From an uncultured Eubacteriales bacterium (GTDB lineage Bacteria; Bacillota; Clostridia; Christensenellales; Aristaeellaceae): a stretch of 64,000 nucleotides of DNA. How positions within the stretch are numbered: the first letter of the stretch is position 1; every line of letters starts with the position of its first letter. Where the stretch lies: the NCBI GenBank assembly GCA_900542445.1, contig UQNN01000005.1, forward strand, positions 62,001 through 126,000, given 5' to 3'. A program made the translations under genes and the position numbers. Below the pieces are notes generated by a model. It was not told the origin of the DNA, ran no database searches, and worked only from the letters and a program-made list of their open reading frames with translations. Shown piece after piece: positions 50,319-59,224 of the stretch.

Positions 50319-51647
50319 ATGAATATGGTGGATATCATTCTCAAAAAGAAGGCGGGAGGAGAACTGAACGAGGAAGAGATTCGCTTCTTTGCGCGCGGCG
50401 CGGCGGACGGCTCGATTCCCGATTACCAGCTTTCGGCGCTGCTGATGGCGATTTGCTGGCAGGGCATGAACGCGAAAGAGACGACCTGCCTGACGATGGA
50501 AATGATGCACTCCGGCGGCGTGGTGGATTTGTCCGCCATCGACGGCGTGTGCGTGGATAAGCATTCCACCGGCGGCGTGGGCGACACGACGACGCTGGTG
50601 CTTGTGCCGCTGGCGGCGGCGTGCGGCGCGAAGGTCGCCAAGATTTCCGGCCGCGGGCTGGGCCATACGGGCGGCACGCTGGATAAGCTGGAAAGCATTC
50701 CCGGCTGCTCGGTGGAGGAGACGGAGGAGCGCTTCGTGAAGCAGGTGCAGGAAATCGGCTGCGCGGTCATCGGCCAGACGCACGATCTCTGCCCGGCGGA
50801 TAAGGCGCTCTACGCCCTGCGCGACGTGACCGGCACAGTGAACTGCATTCCGTTGATCGCGTCGAGCATCGTCTCTAAAAAGCTGGCCAGCGGCGCGGGC
50901 GCGATTGTGCTGGATGTGAAAACCGGAAGCGGCGCGCTGATGCGCACGGTCGAGGATTCCATCGCGCTGGCTAAGGCGATGGTGGATATCGGCGCGCAGG
51001 CGGGCAAGCCCATCCTCGCGTTGGTGACGGGCATGGAACAGCCGCTCGGCACGCACGTCGGCAACGCGCTTGAAGTGAAGGAAGCTATCGATATTCTCGC
51101 CGGACGCGCGGGCGGCGATCTGCTGGCCGTATCGCTGGAATTGGGCAGCCGCATGCTCGTCGCGGCGGGAATCGCCAGGGACGTGGACGACGGCAAGGCG
51201 CGCATGAAGCATGCGCTGGAAAGCGGCGCGGGCCTTGCGAAACTCAAAGAGATGATTGCGGCACAAGGCGGCGACGCGGGCGTCTGCGACGATGTGACCC
51301 GCCTGCCGCAGGCAAAGCACCTCGTGCCCGTGCCCGCGCCGCACGAAGGCTATGTCGCGGATATGGATACGATGGCTATCGGCTACTGCGCGCAGGATCT
51401 CGGCGCAGGCCGCAAACAGAAGACCGACGTCATCGATCCGGCGGTCGGCTTGGTGATGAACGTGCGCATCGGCGACTTCGTGAAGCAGGGTGACGCGCTG
51501 GCGACGCTGCACCTGAATAAGCCGGAGCAGGCGGAGCGCGCGATTGCGCGCATGCAGCAGGCTGTCAAACTGACGGCAGATAAACCGGCGATTCCGCCGC
51601 TGGTGTATGCGTCGGTTTCGCCGGAAGGGGTTGCAAGGGGCATGTGA
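50319..51647 (+). CDS. Pyrimidine-nucleoside phosphorylase
   Basis: A 442-aa phosphorylase splitting thymidine/uridine into base and (deoxy)ribose 1-phosphate. It starts MVDIILKKKAGGELNEEEI and has the phosphate site DKHSTGGVGD, KISGRGLGHTGGTLDKLESI, and SGAGAIVLDVKTGSGA; Lys/Ser positions after VSKKLASG suggest the broad-specificity type (Pdp). ATG 50319 follows CGAAGGAGG. Its transcript ends in the hairpin at 51714. Confidence 0.93.
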   Translation: MNMVDIILKKKAGGELNEEEIRFFARGAADGSIPDYQLSALLMAICWQGMNAKETTCLTMEMMHSGGVVDLSAIDGVCVDKHSTGGVGDTTTLVLVPLAAACGAKVAKISGRGLGHTGGTLDKLESIPGCSVEETEERFVKQVQEIGCAVIGQTHDLCPADKALYALRDVTGTVNCIPLIASSIVSKKLASGAGAIVLDVKTGSGALMRTVEDSIALAKAMVDIGAQAGKPILALVTGMEQPLGTHVGNALEVKEAIDILAGRAGGDLLAVSLELGSRMLVAAGIARDVDDGKARMKHALESGAGLAKLKEMIAAQGGDAGVCDDVTRLPQAKHLVPVPAPHEGYVADMDTMAIGYCAQDLGAGRKQKTDVIDPAVGLVMNVRIGDFVKQGDALATLHLNKPEQAERAIARMQQAVKLTADKPAIPPLVYASVSPEGVARGM

Positions 51648-51649
51648 CG

Positions 51650-51697
51650 GGGCGTTGCCCCATGCTTCATCAGAAATCTGAGGTTCATGGATTTCCG
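51650..51697 (-). repeat. Composite palindromic repeat, copy 8 (- orientation)
   Basis: Read on the minus strand: GGAAATCCATGAACCTCAGA, then TTTCTGATGAAGCAT, then GGGGC-AAC-GCCCC. Same order of modules as copy 1 but inverted, directly after the phosphorylase stop. Confidence 0.68.
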
Positions 51698-51713
51698 ACC
51701 ATAATGTTGCGAA

Positions 51714-51753
51714 GATATTCTCTCCTTTTTCGAGAAAGGGGAGAATATCTTTT
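51714..51753 (+). terminator. Terminator after the phosphorylase gene
   Basis: GATATTCTCTCCTTT (51714-51728) pairs with AAAGGGGAGAATATC (51735-51749), one wobble, 15 bp, followed by TTTT. Confidence 0.82.
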
Positions 51754-51804
51754 ACGGTCAAGCCTGTTTATACAGGCGCGAAGCGAAGAAGGGAGTCTGA
51801 GGGA

Positions 51805-51845
51805 TATAATCCCCCAGCGGGGGTTAGGACGGAGCCCCAAAAGGA
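51805..51845 (+). repeat. G/C module of the composite repeat, copy 9 (divergent)
   Basis: CCCCC-AGC-GGGGG followed by TTAGGACGGAGCCCC before the ABC gene's AAAAGGAG. Decayed relative to copies 1, 4 and 5. Confidence 0.45.
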
Positions 51846-51850
51846 GAAAC

Positions 51851-53647
51851 ATGGAAGAAAATCAAAAGAAGGAGAGCTTTCGCAAAAAAGCGGAGCTGCT
51901 GCTGCATCATTTGAAGCCTGCGGCCTCTGCGTTTGCGCTGGGCATCGGCGCGTCGCTGGCGGCCACGCTGCTGCGAACGCTCTTTACGCAGATCATTCGT
52001 TTTACCGTCGATCACGCGCTGCTGGGCGAAACGGAGGGGCTTCCCGCATTTTTGCTGAATGCGCCTGCGGGACAGATTCTCGTCTGGTGCGCGGCGGCTG
52101 CGGCCGCGGTGGCGCTGCTGGAATTTGGCGCGGGCTTTGTGCAGGATTCCAACCTGCCCAAGGGTTCGGAGCGGTTCGTCAAGTCGCTGCGCGACGCGCT
52201 CTACGGCCATATCCAGCGCCTGCCGTACCGCTGGCATGTGCAAAACCCGACGGGCGATATCATCCAGCGCTGCACCTCCGACGTGGAGGTTGTGCGCAAT
52301 TTTATCGCGGAACAGATGGTCGAGCTGCTCAGCACGACGTTCCTCATTGTCGTCTATATGGCTGCGATGTTCACGATGAACGTCAAAATCTCGCTGTTCG
52401 TGTTCGCGTTCATCCCCGTGATTGTCGGCTATTCGCTGGTGTTTTATAAGCGCATCTCCAAGGGCTATCAGAAGGCGGACGAGGCCGAGGGCGAGCTTTC
52501 CAGCGACGTGCAGGAAAACATCACCGGCGTGCGTGTGGTGCGCGCGTTTGGCCGCGAACGCGACGAGCTGGAGAAATTCCGCAAGAAGAACAATAACTAC
52601 GCCAATATCTGGATGAAGCTCGGCGATATGATGACCGTGTTCTGGTCGCTGGGCGACGTGATGAGCATGGCGCAGGTCTTCGGCGTGGTCGCTATCGGCG
52701 TGCATCTGTGCGTGAAAGGCGAAATCACGCTGGGCACGTATCTCGCTTTCGTCAGCTACACGCGCCAGCTCACGTGGCCCGTCCGCGCGCTGGGACGCAC
52801 GCTGTCGGAGATGAGCAAGGCGGGCGTTTCCATCGACCGCCTGCTGTATATCCTGAGCGCTGAACAGGAGCAGAGCCCGACCAAGCCGCTGGCGGCGAAT
52901 CTTTCCGGCGACATCTGCTTTGATCATGTCAGCTTTGCCTATGAGCAGAAGAAGGTGCTCCGCGACGTGAGCTTTACCGTCAAGGGCGGCACGACGCTCG
53001 GCGTGCTCGGCGAAACGGGCAGCGGCAAGAGCACCATTGCGCTGCTGCTCTCGCGGCTCTACGATCCCGGCGAGGGAACCATCACCATCGGCGGCGTGAA
53101 CGTGCGGGATATGGAGCAGAGCGAATTGCGCCGCAGCGTGGGCGTCGTGCTGCAAGAGCCGTTCCTGTTTTCCAGAACGGTGGCGCAGAACATCGCGATC
53201 ACCCGCGAAAACGTCAGTCAGGCCGAAATTGAGCAGGCCGCGAAGGAAGCCTGCCTGCATGAGTCGATCGAGGGCTTCCAATCGGGTTATGAAACGGTGG
53301 TCGGCGAGCGCGGCGTGACCCTCTCCGGCGGTCAGAAACAGCGAACCGCCATTGCGCGGACGCTGCTGGAACATGCGCCGATCATGGTTTTTGACGACGC
53401 GCTTTCCGCCGTGGACGCGAAAACGGACGAGGCCATCCGCGGACGGCTGCGCGAAGCGGCGGGCGGCTCGACGATGATCCTCATCGCGCATCGTGTCGCC
53501 ACGCTGATGCAGGCCGATCAGATCATCGTGCTCAAGGATGGGCAGATCATCGAGCGCGGCACGCCGCAGGAGCTGCTTGAGCAGAACGGCGTGTTTGCGC
53601 ACACGGCGCGGATGCAGTCCGCCGAGGGAGAGGAGGAAGCCGAATGA
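51851..53647 (+). CDS. ABC exporter half-transporter, subunit with degenerate catalytic Glu
   Basis: A 598-aa permease-ATPase fusion: six membrane helices (about 25-320) then a nucleotide-binding domain with Walker A LGETGSGKSTIALL, signature TLSGGQKQRTAIAR and Walker B IMVFDDALSAVD. The usual catalytic Glu after Walker B is Asp (D516), the mark of the degenerate-site subunit in heterodimeric exporters such as TM287/288 or BmrC/D. The partner overlaps by 4 nt. Substrate unknown: drugs, peptides or lipids. Confidence 0.92.
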   Translation: MEENQKKESFRKKAELLLHHLKPAASAFALGIGASLAATLLRTLFTQIIRFTVDHALLGETEGLPAFLLNAPAGQILVWCAAAAAAVALLEFGAGFVQDSNLPKGSERFVKSLRDALYGHIQRLPYRWHVQNPTGDIIQRCTSDVEVVRNFIAEQMVELLSTTFLIVVYMAAMFTMNVKISLFVFAFIPVIVGYSLVFYKRISKGYQKADEAEGELSSDVQENITGVRVVRAFGRERDELEKFRKKNNNYANIWMKLGDMMTVFWSLGDVMSMAQVFGVVAIGVHLCVKGEITLGTYLAFVSYTRQLTWPVRALGRTLSEMSKAGVSIDRLLYILSAEQEQSPTKPLAANLSGDICFDHVSFAYEQKKVLRDVSFTVKGGTTLGVLGETGSGKSTIALLLSRLYDPGEGTITIGGVNVRDMEQSELRRSVGVVLQEPFLFSRTVAQNIAITRENVSQAEIEQAAKEACLHESIEGFQSGYETVVGERGVTLSGGQKQRTAIARTLLEHAPIMVFDDALSAVDAKTDEAIRGRLREAAGGSTMILIAHRVATLMQADQIIVLKDGQIIERGTPQELLEQNGVFAHTARMQSAEGEEEAE

Positions 53648-55452
53648 GCATGAAAAAAGAAGAAAAGCGCGCGGCTTTCTCGCTTGCGCCGTGGAAGCGG
53701 CTCTGGCAGAGCATCTGTCAGCACCGCGTGCGGTTGACCGTGGCCATCGTCAGCAACCTTTTGCTCGCTGTGGCGGATTTTTATATCCCGCTGCTGCAAA
53801 GCAAAGTGGTCGATCAATTCATTCTGGCAGGCACGACGGCGGGCTTTAGCGGATACGCAGCGAAGTACATCGGCGTGTGTGCGTTTGAAATCATCATGTT
53901 GTTCATCTATTTTAAGGCGTGCATGGGGCTTGAAATGCTCTCCGGCCGCGACATGAAGGAAGCCTGCTTTGTCAATCTGCAAAGGCTGAGCCTGGATTAT
54001 TACAACGTGACCAGCGCGGGACATATGCTCTCGCGCGTGATGAGCGACACCGACCGCATCGCGTCGTGTCTGGCGTGGGTTTTTCCGGATATCCTCTGGG
54101 GTTTTGCGTATATCTTCGGCGTGCTGGGCGTGATGCTCTCGCTGTCGCCGAGTCTGGCGATGACGATCATCGTGATTGCGCCGATTGTCACCGCGCTGAC
54201 GGTGTATTTCCAGAAAAAGCTGATCGTGCTCAACCGCGAGGTGCGCGCTCAGCACTCGAAAATCACCAGCAGCTACAACGAAGGCATCATGGGCGCGAAG
54301 ACCAGCAAAACCCTTGCGCTGGAAAGCCGCCTGACCGATGAATTTGAACAGACAACCGCCAACGCGGCGCGGGCAGGCATTCTGCACGGGCGCATGCGCG
54401 CGATCTACGTGCCGCTGATTGTGCTCTGCGGCACGCTGGCGGCCAGCGCCACGCTGCTGCGCGGCGGCAGCATGGTGTTTAAGGGAACGCTGAGCATCGG
54501 CGTGCTGAGCGCGTTCATGACGTATGCGCTGAGCCTGTTCCAGACCTTCCGCCAGCAGGCGGCGCGCATCTCTCAGCTGATTTCGCTTCAAGCTAATGTG
54601 GAGCGCGTGGTCGATCTGATCGATGAAAAGCCGACCGTGCAGGACAGCCCGGAAGTCGAAGCGAAATACGGCGACTGCTTCCATCCCAAGATGGAAAACT
54701 GGGAGGAAATGCGCGGCGAGATCGACTTTGACGACGTATCTTTCACCTATCCGGACGGCGGCGAAGAGGTGCTCACGCACTTCTCGCTGCACGTGCCCGC
54801 GGGCAGCACGGTCGCCATCGTCGGCGAGACGGGCGCGGGCAAGAGCACGCTGGTCAACCTCGTCTGCCGCTTCTTTGAGCCGACGGCGGGCCGCGTGCTC
54901 ATCGACGGGCGCGACGCGCGCGAACGCAGCCAGCTTTGGCTGCACAGCCACGTGGGCTATGTGCTGCAATCGCCGCACCTGTTCTCCGGCACGATTCGTG
55001 AAAACATCCGCTATGGCAAGCCGGACGCGACGGACGAAGAGGTCTATGCGGCGGCTAAGGCGGTCAGTGCAGACCGCGTCGCGGCCAAGCTCGAACAGGG
55101 CTATGACACGGACGTGGGCGAGTGCGGCGATAAGCTCTCCACGGGCGAAAAACAGCTCATTTCCTTCGCCCGCGCGGTGATCGCCAAGCCGAAGATTTTC
55201 GTGCTCGACGAGGCCACCAGCTCCGTGGACACGGAAACCGAAATGCTGATTCAGAAGGCGACGCACACGCTGATGCAGGGCACAACCTCGTTCGTCATTG
55301 CGCACCGGCTTTCGACCATCCGTCAGGCCGACGTGATTCTGGTCATCGACCATGGCAAAATCGTCGAGCAGGGCACGCACGAGAGCCTGCTCAAAGCGAA
55401 CGGCGCGTATGCGGCCTTGTATCACACCCAGCTGAGCAGACAGGATTCATAA
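53644..55452 (+). CDS. ABC exporter half-transporter, subunit with intact catalytic Glu
   Basis: A 602-aa partner of the preceding gene. Six membrane helices, Walker A VGETGAGKSTLVNL, signature KLSTGEKQLISFARA (LSTGE in place of LSGGQ) and Walker B IFVLDEATSSVD with E523. The swapped defects (Asp in one, altered signature in the other) fit one active and one degenerate ATP site formed across the dimer. ATG overlaps the upstream stop (ATGA). Confidence 0.92.
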   Translation: MSMKKEEKRAAFSLAPWKRLWQSICQHRVRLTVAIVSNLLLAVADFYIPLLQSKVVDQFILAGTTAGFSGYAAKYIGVCAFEIIMLFIYFKACMGLEMLSGRDMKEACFVNLQRLSLDYYNVTSAGHMLSRVMSDTDRIASCLAWVFPDILWGFAYIFGVLGVMLSLSPSLAMTIIVIAPIVTALTVYFQKKLIVLNREVRAQHSKITSSYNEGIMGAKTSKTLALESRLTDEFEQTTANAARAGILHGRMRAIYVPLIVLCGTLAASATLLRGGSMVFKGTLSIGVLSAFMTYALSLFQTFRQQAARISQLISLQANVERVVDLIDEKPTVQDSPEVEAKYGDCFHPKMENWEEMRGEIDFDDVSFTYPDGGEEVLTHFSLHVPAGSTVAIVGETGAGKSTLVNLVCRFFEPTAGRVLIDGRDARERSQLWLHSHVGYVLQSPHLFSGTIRENIRYGKPDATDEEVYAAAKAVSADRVAAKLEQGYDTDVGECGDKLSTGEKQLISFARAVIAKPKIFVLDEATSSVDTETEMLIQKATHTLMQGTTSFVIAHRLSTIRQADVILVIDHGKIVEQGTHESLLKANGAYAALYHTQLSRQDS

Positions 55453-55456
55453 CAGG

Positions 55457-55484
55457 AGAGACGCAAAATAGTGCGTCTCTTTTT
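55457..55484 (+). terminator. Terminator after the ABC exporter operon
   Basis: AGAGACGCA (55457-55465) with TGCGTCTCT (55472-55480), perfect 9 bp, running into TTTTT. Confidence 0.92.
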
Positions 55485-55549
55485 GTATAAATGACGCAAA
55501 TCTTACCAATAAAAAGTTCCGATATCAACAAAAAATGTTGCTTTTAATC

Positions 55550-55577
55550 TTGACTTGGGGGGGGTGAAGCGTAAAAT
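55550..55577 (+). promoter_or_regulatory. Putative sigma-A promoter of the secreted mosaic protein
   Basis: TTGACT (55550-55555), 16-nt spacer containing a run of G, TAAAAT (55572-55577). Confidence 0.6.
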
Positions 55578-55617
55578 AAAGGTACCTACTTATTCCATAC
55601 AGGGGAGGAAAAAACAA

Positions 55618-57093
55618 ATGTCCATGATGAAAAAGACGGCGGCCCTGACCGTGTCCGCCGTGCTGCTCTTGCAGCCGATGACGGCCAGCGCGGTCACGTG
55701 GAGCAACATTGTGAACGGCCTGCGCAACAGCGGCTCGAATCGGTATACCGAGGACGGAACGACCATCGAGAAGGATGGGGATAACTACACCGTTACGGGC
55801 GGAACGATTGAGAATGGCGGGTATCTTGATTCGTATGACTTTAACGACAACGCAGTCCTTTGGCTAAAAGGGGTGTTGATGGAAAAAGGATTCATGATTG
55901 ATGCGAATAACGGAGAAAAATATACGCTTATAGTTGATAAAGATACGGTTATAAAAAACAGTGTCGTTGGAAATGTAACAGACGCAGATTCTAAAGTCAT
56001 CATTATCAATGACGGAACGATGAGAGACACGCAGTTCTTCGTAGAAAATGGTGGATACGCCTCTACAACCAACAATGGAAATATGAAATATCTTTCTGTG
56101 GATTCAAAGGGAAGCGGCTCAACCGTTGAATTTGAAAATACGGAAAACGGAACGATGGAAGTTTCTTCGCTTAATGTGGATAACAACGGAACGATTCATG
56201 CTGTTAATAATGGAACTATCAGCAATTCCGTTGAGCTGGGTATAGGGTCATTCAAGCACGAAACCACTGGATACACGATTGCTTTTATCAATAACGGAGA
56301 AATAAATTCCATGAGGGTCGGTTTCGGCGCCGGAACGGGAACAATGCAGGTGGAAAATAATGGAACTTTCAATGTGAAAGAACCGTTGACTGTTTCGGTA
56401 AAGGAAGGAACGACAGTTGAAGAAATTCTGCAAAAGATTGATGGAATGCCGAATGCAGAATACGTGTATGTATGTGAATACCAGCAGGACGAATATGGAG
56501 ATTGGGAACAGGTTAATCGATACTATTTGAGGAACCCGAACGAGCCGGAGAACCCGGAGCAGCCGGAGAACCCGGAACAGCCCGAAAATCCTGAACAGCC
56601 GGAAGAAACCCAGCAGCCGACCTTCGAGGTTTCCAAATACGATCAGGAGCGCCACGAAATGGAGGAGAAGCGCAAGGCAGAAGCCATCGGCGGCGTTTAC
56701 GGCAGCCCGTATTGGGTCAAGCAGCTCTATCTGGGCTATCACAGCCTGAATCTGCGCCTGTTTGTCGGCGATCAGCAGAGCAACTTCAAGCAGAGCCTCA
56801 GCTGGATGCCGGACAGCACCAAGCAGCTCACCCTGCGCGTGAACACCGACGCGCCCGAAAAGCTGACCATGCGTCTGGATGAAAAGGCGCTGGAAACCCT
56901 CGAACGCACGGAGTTCAGCGTCATCACCCTGCTGGATAAGAGCGGCAATGCCGTCATGCAGTACAGCCTGAGCGACTTGCGCAGCGCCTATGACCAGTAC
57001 GGCTTGAACGGCGAAGATCAGTTGGTCGTCGGCGGCGCGGACGACGACGTGATGAAAATCGTGAACGGCGAAATGAAGCCCATCGAGGAATAA
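55618..57093 (+). CDS. Secreted repeat protein with A/T-rich central part (unknown function)
   Basis: A 491-aa exported protein I do not recognise. Signal peptide (residues 1-31; ALTVSAVLLLQPMTASA). Residues about 55-300 are beta-rich with recurring NNGTI/ENNGT motifs, like the stacked strands of a beta-helix. A NPEQPE linker follows (about 306-333), then a soluble C-terminal domain (YGSPYWVKQLYLGYHSLNLRLF). The stretch 55850-56530 is plainly richer in A/T and in codons such as ata, aat and gtt than the flanks, which suggests transfer or domain replacement. No wall-anchor motif. The ATG at 55618 follows GGGAGGA; it has its own promoter. No clear terminator follows before the thrS leader. Confidence 0.72.
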   Translation: MSMMKKTAALTVSAVLLLQPMTASAVTWSNIVNGLRNSGSNRYTEDGTTIEKDGDNYTVTGGTIENGGYLDSYDFNDNAVLWLKGVLMEKGFMIDANNGEKYTLIVDKDTVIKNSVVGNVTDADSKVIIINDGTMRDTQFFVENGGYASTTNNGNMKYLSVDSKGSGSTVEFENTENGTMEVSSLNVDNNGTIHAVNNGTISNSVELGIGSFKHETTGYTIAFINNGEINSMRVGFGAGTGTMQVENNGTFNVKEPLTVSVKEGTTVEEILQKIDGMPNAEYVYVCEYQQDEYGDWEQVNRYYLRNPNEPENPEQPENPEQPENPEQPEETQQPTFEVSKYDQERHEMEEKRKAEAIGGVYGSPYWVKQLYLGYHSLNLRLFVGDQQSNFKQSLSWMPDSTKQLTLRVNTDAPEKLTMRLDEKALETLERTEFSVITLLDKSGNAVMQYSLSDLRSAYDQYGLNGEDQLVVGGADDDVMKIVNGEMKPIEE

Positions 57094-57105
57094 TCATTTT
57101 TCGTC

Positions 57106-57134
57106 TTGACTTTTTTGCGTGCGTGGTTTATACT
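57106..57134 (+). promoter_or_regulatory. Sigma-A promoter of the thrS leader
   Basis: TTGACT (57106-57111), 17-nt spacer, TATACT (57129-57134), just before the T-box RNA. Confidence 0.8.
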
Positions 57135-57136
57135 GT

Positions 57137-57318
57137 GCTCACTTGAGATGACAAAGAAGAGTAACCCCTATCGCAGAGCCTCAAGAGAGACGCGCCACAG
57201 GCTGGAAGTGCGTCGGCGGAGCGCGGGGCGAAGACCACCTTTTGATTGAGCCGCGCGGCGCGCGATACAGCGCCAAAGAGAACCAATCAGGGTGGAACCA
57301 CGGGTTAGATTTTTTTAT
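57137..57318 (+). ncRNA. T-box leader of thrS
   Basis: The T-box core AGGGTGGAACCACG is at 57289-57302. Stem I features upstream include AAGAGAGACG and GGCTGGAAGTGCG of the distal loop. A candidate specifier codon ACC (Thr) lies at 57234-57236 in GAAGACCACC; this pick is by eye. Uncharged tRNA-Thr binding would favour the antiterminator over the terminator that follows. Confidence 0.92.
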
Positions 57319-57358
57319 CGCTCGTCCCTCAGCAAAAACGCGAGGGACGGGCGTTTTT
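57319..57358 (+). terminator. T-box-controlled terminator before thrS
   Basis: CGCTCGTCCCTC (57319-57330) and GAGGGACGGGCG (57342-57353) with one internal mismatch, followed by TTTTT. It ends 41 nt before thrS. Confidence 0.92.
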
Positions 57359-57399
57359 CAGATCGTCCCTAAAACGCAAGGAAAGAGGAGAAGATCATC

Positions 57400-59163
57400 A
57401 TGAAGGTTATCTACAACGATGGACATGTTGCCGAATGCCCGGAAGACGAGGAGCTGCACGTCATCCGCCATACGGCCGCGCACGTTCTCGCGCAGGCGGT
57501 CAAGCGCCTGTATCCGGACGCGCACTTCGCCTATGGCCCGGCGACCGAGAAGGGCTTTTATTATGACGTTGATCTGGGCGATAAGAAGCTCTCCGACGAG
57601 GATCTGCCCGCGATTGAGGCGGAGATGGCGAAGATCGTCAAGGAAAACCTGCCGATCAAGCCGTTTGTGCTCAGCCGCGAGGAGGCCGTCAAGCTCATGG
57701 AGGAGCGCGGCGAAAAGTATAAGGTCGAGCATATCGGCGACCTGCCGGAAGACGCGGTGCTCAGCTTCTATCAGCAGGGCGAATACATTGACATGTGCGT
57801 CGGCCCGCACCTGACCTATACCAAGGCGCTCAAGGCGTTCAAGCTGACCCAGCTTTCCGGCGCGTATTGGAAGAACGACAAGAATAACATCATGCTCACC
57901 CGCATCGGCGGCACGGCGTTCCGCACCCGCGAGGAGCTGGAGGAATACAACAAGCTGATGGAGGAGGCCGCCCGCCGCGACCATCGCCGCATCGGCAAGG
58001 AAATGAACCTGTTCATGCTCTGCGACGAGGGCCCCGGCTTCCCGTTCTTCCTCCCCAAGGGCATGGCGCTCAAGAACGCGCTGATCGATTACTGGCGCGA
58101 GATTCACTACAAGGCGAACTATGTCGAGGTCTCTACGCCGCTGATTATGAACCGCCACCTGTGGGAGACGAGTGGCCACTGGGATCACTACAAGGATAAC
58201 ATGTACGCCACCAAGATCGACGGCGAGGATTACTGCATCAAGCCGATGAACTGCCCCGGCGGCGTGATGGTCTACCGCAGCCAGCCGCACTCCTACCGTG
58301 AGCTGCCGCTGCGCGTGGGCGAGCTGGGCCTTGTCCATCGCCACGAGCTGAAGGGCGCGCTGCACGGCCTGTTCCGTGTGCGCTGCTTTACGCAGGACGA
58401 CGCGCACATCTTCATGCGCCCCGACCAGATCACCGACGAGATCATCGGCGTGGTCGGCCTCATCAATCAGGTGTACAGCAAGTTCGGCTTTGATTACTTC
58501 GTCGAGCTTTCCACTCGCCCGGAGAACAGCATGGGCAGCGACGAGGACTGGGAGGCCGCGACCAACGGCCTGATCAAGGCCCTTGAAAAGCTGAACATGC
58601 CGTATATCGTCAACGAGGGCGACGGCGCGTTCTACGGCCCGAAGATCGACTTCCATCTGCGCGACAGCCTCGGACGCACCTGGCAGTGCGGCACGATTCA
58701 GCTCGACTTCCAGATGCCGCTCAACTTCGGTCTGGAATACATCGCCGAGGACGGCAGCCGCCAGCGCCCGATCATGATCCATCGCGTGTGCTTCGGTTCC
58801 ATCGAGCGTTTCATCGGCATTCTGACCGAGCACTTTGCGGGCAAGTTCCCGACGTGGCTCGCGCCGACGCAGGTCAAGGTTCTGCCGGTTTCCGACAAGA
58901 GCATGGACTATGCGAAGGAGGTCTACGAAGCGCTGCGCGGAAAGATGATCCGCTGCGAGCTGGATACCCGCAATGAGAAGATTGGCTACAAGATCCGCGA
59001 GGCCCGTCAAGTGGACCGCGTGCCGTATATGCTGATCATCGGCGCGAAGGAAGTGGAGACAAACACCGTCTCCGTCCGCGACCGCGACACCGATCAGACC
59101 GTGACCATGAAGCTCGACGAGTTCCTCGATAAGCTCTGCAAGGAGATTAAGGATCGCGCGTAA
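57400..59163 (+). CDS. thrS: Threonyl-tRNA synthetase lacking the TGS domain
   Basis: A 587-aa class II synthetase. The editing domain begins almost at the N terminus: H24 and H28 in RHTAAHVLAQAV, with C133 and H137 in CVGPH. The catalytic core has zinc ligands in KPMNCPGG and the later HRVCFGSIERF, plus motif 2 RHELKGALHGLFRVR. The anticodon domain ends the chain. Standard ThrRS (about 640 aa) has an N-terminal TGS domain of 60 residues that is absent here. GAAAGAGGAG precedes the ATG and the terminator stem lies just upstream, so the short start is real. Confidence 0.96.
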   Translation: MKVIYNDGHVAECPEDEELHVIRHTAAHVLAQAVKRLYPDAHFAYGPATEKGFYYDVDLGDKKLSDEDLPAIEAEMAKIVKENLPIKPFVLSREEAVKLMEERGEKYKVEHIGDLPEDAVLSFYQQGEYIDMCVGPHLTYTKALKAFKLTQLSGAYWKNDKNNIMLTRIGGTAFRTREELEEYNKLMEEAARRDHRRIGKEMNLFMLCDEGPGFPFFLPKGMALKNALIDYWREIHYKANYVEVSTPLIMNRHLWETSGHWDHYKDNMYATKIDGEDYCIKPMNCPGGVMVYRSQPHSYRELPLRVGELGLVHRHELKGALHGLFRVRCFTQDDAHIFMRPDQITDEIIGVVGLINQVYSKFGFDYFVELSTRPENSMGSDEDWEAATNGLIKALEKLNMPYIVNEGDGAFYGPKIDFHLRDSLGRTWQCGTIQLDFQMPLNFGLEYIAEDGSRQRPIMIHRVCFGSIERFIGILTEHFAGKFPTWLAPTQVKVLPVSDKSMDYAKEVYEALRGKMIRCELDTRNEKIGYKIREARQVDRVPYMLIIGAKEVETNTVSVRDRDTDQTVTMKLDEFLDKLCKEIKDRA

Positions 59164-59187
59164 TCGGGTTGAATCAAGGGCATAAAG

Positions 59188-59216
59188 AAAGAACCGTCGT
59201 GAGGGCGGTTCTTTTT
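59188..59216. terminator. Bidirectional terminator between thrS and the SBP gene
   Basis: Perfect arms AAAGAACCG (59188-59196) and CGGTTCTTT (59206-59214), with T-rich right side and A-rich left side; the two genes converge here. Confidence 0.9.
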
Positions 59217-59224
59217 GTATGGCG

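Noticed and set aside
51714..51753. Inverted repeat as a possible attachment or IS end
   Set aside because: It is followed by TTTT after a gene stop and lies near no recombinase or transposase, so a terminator explains it.
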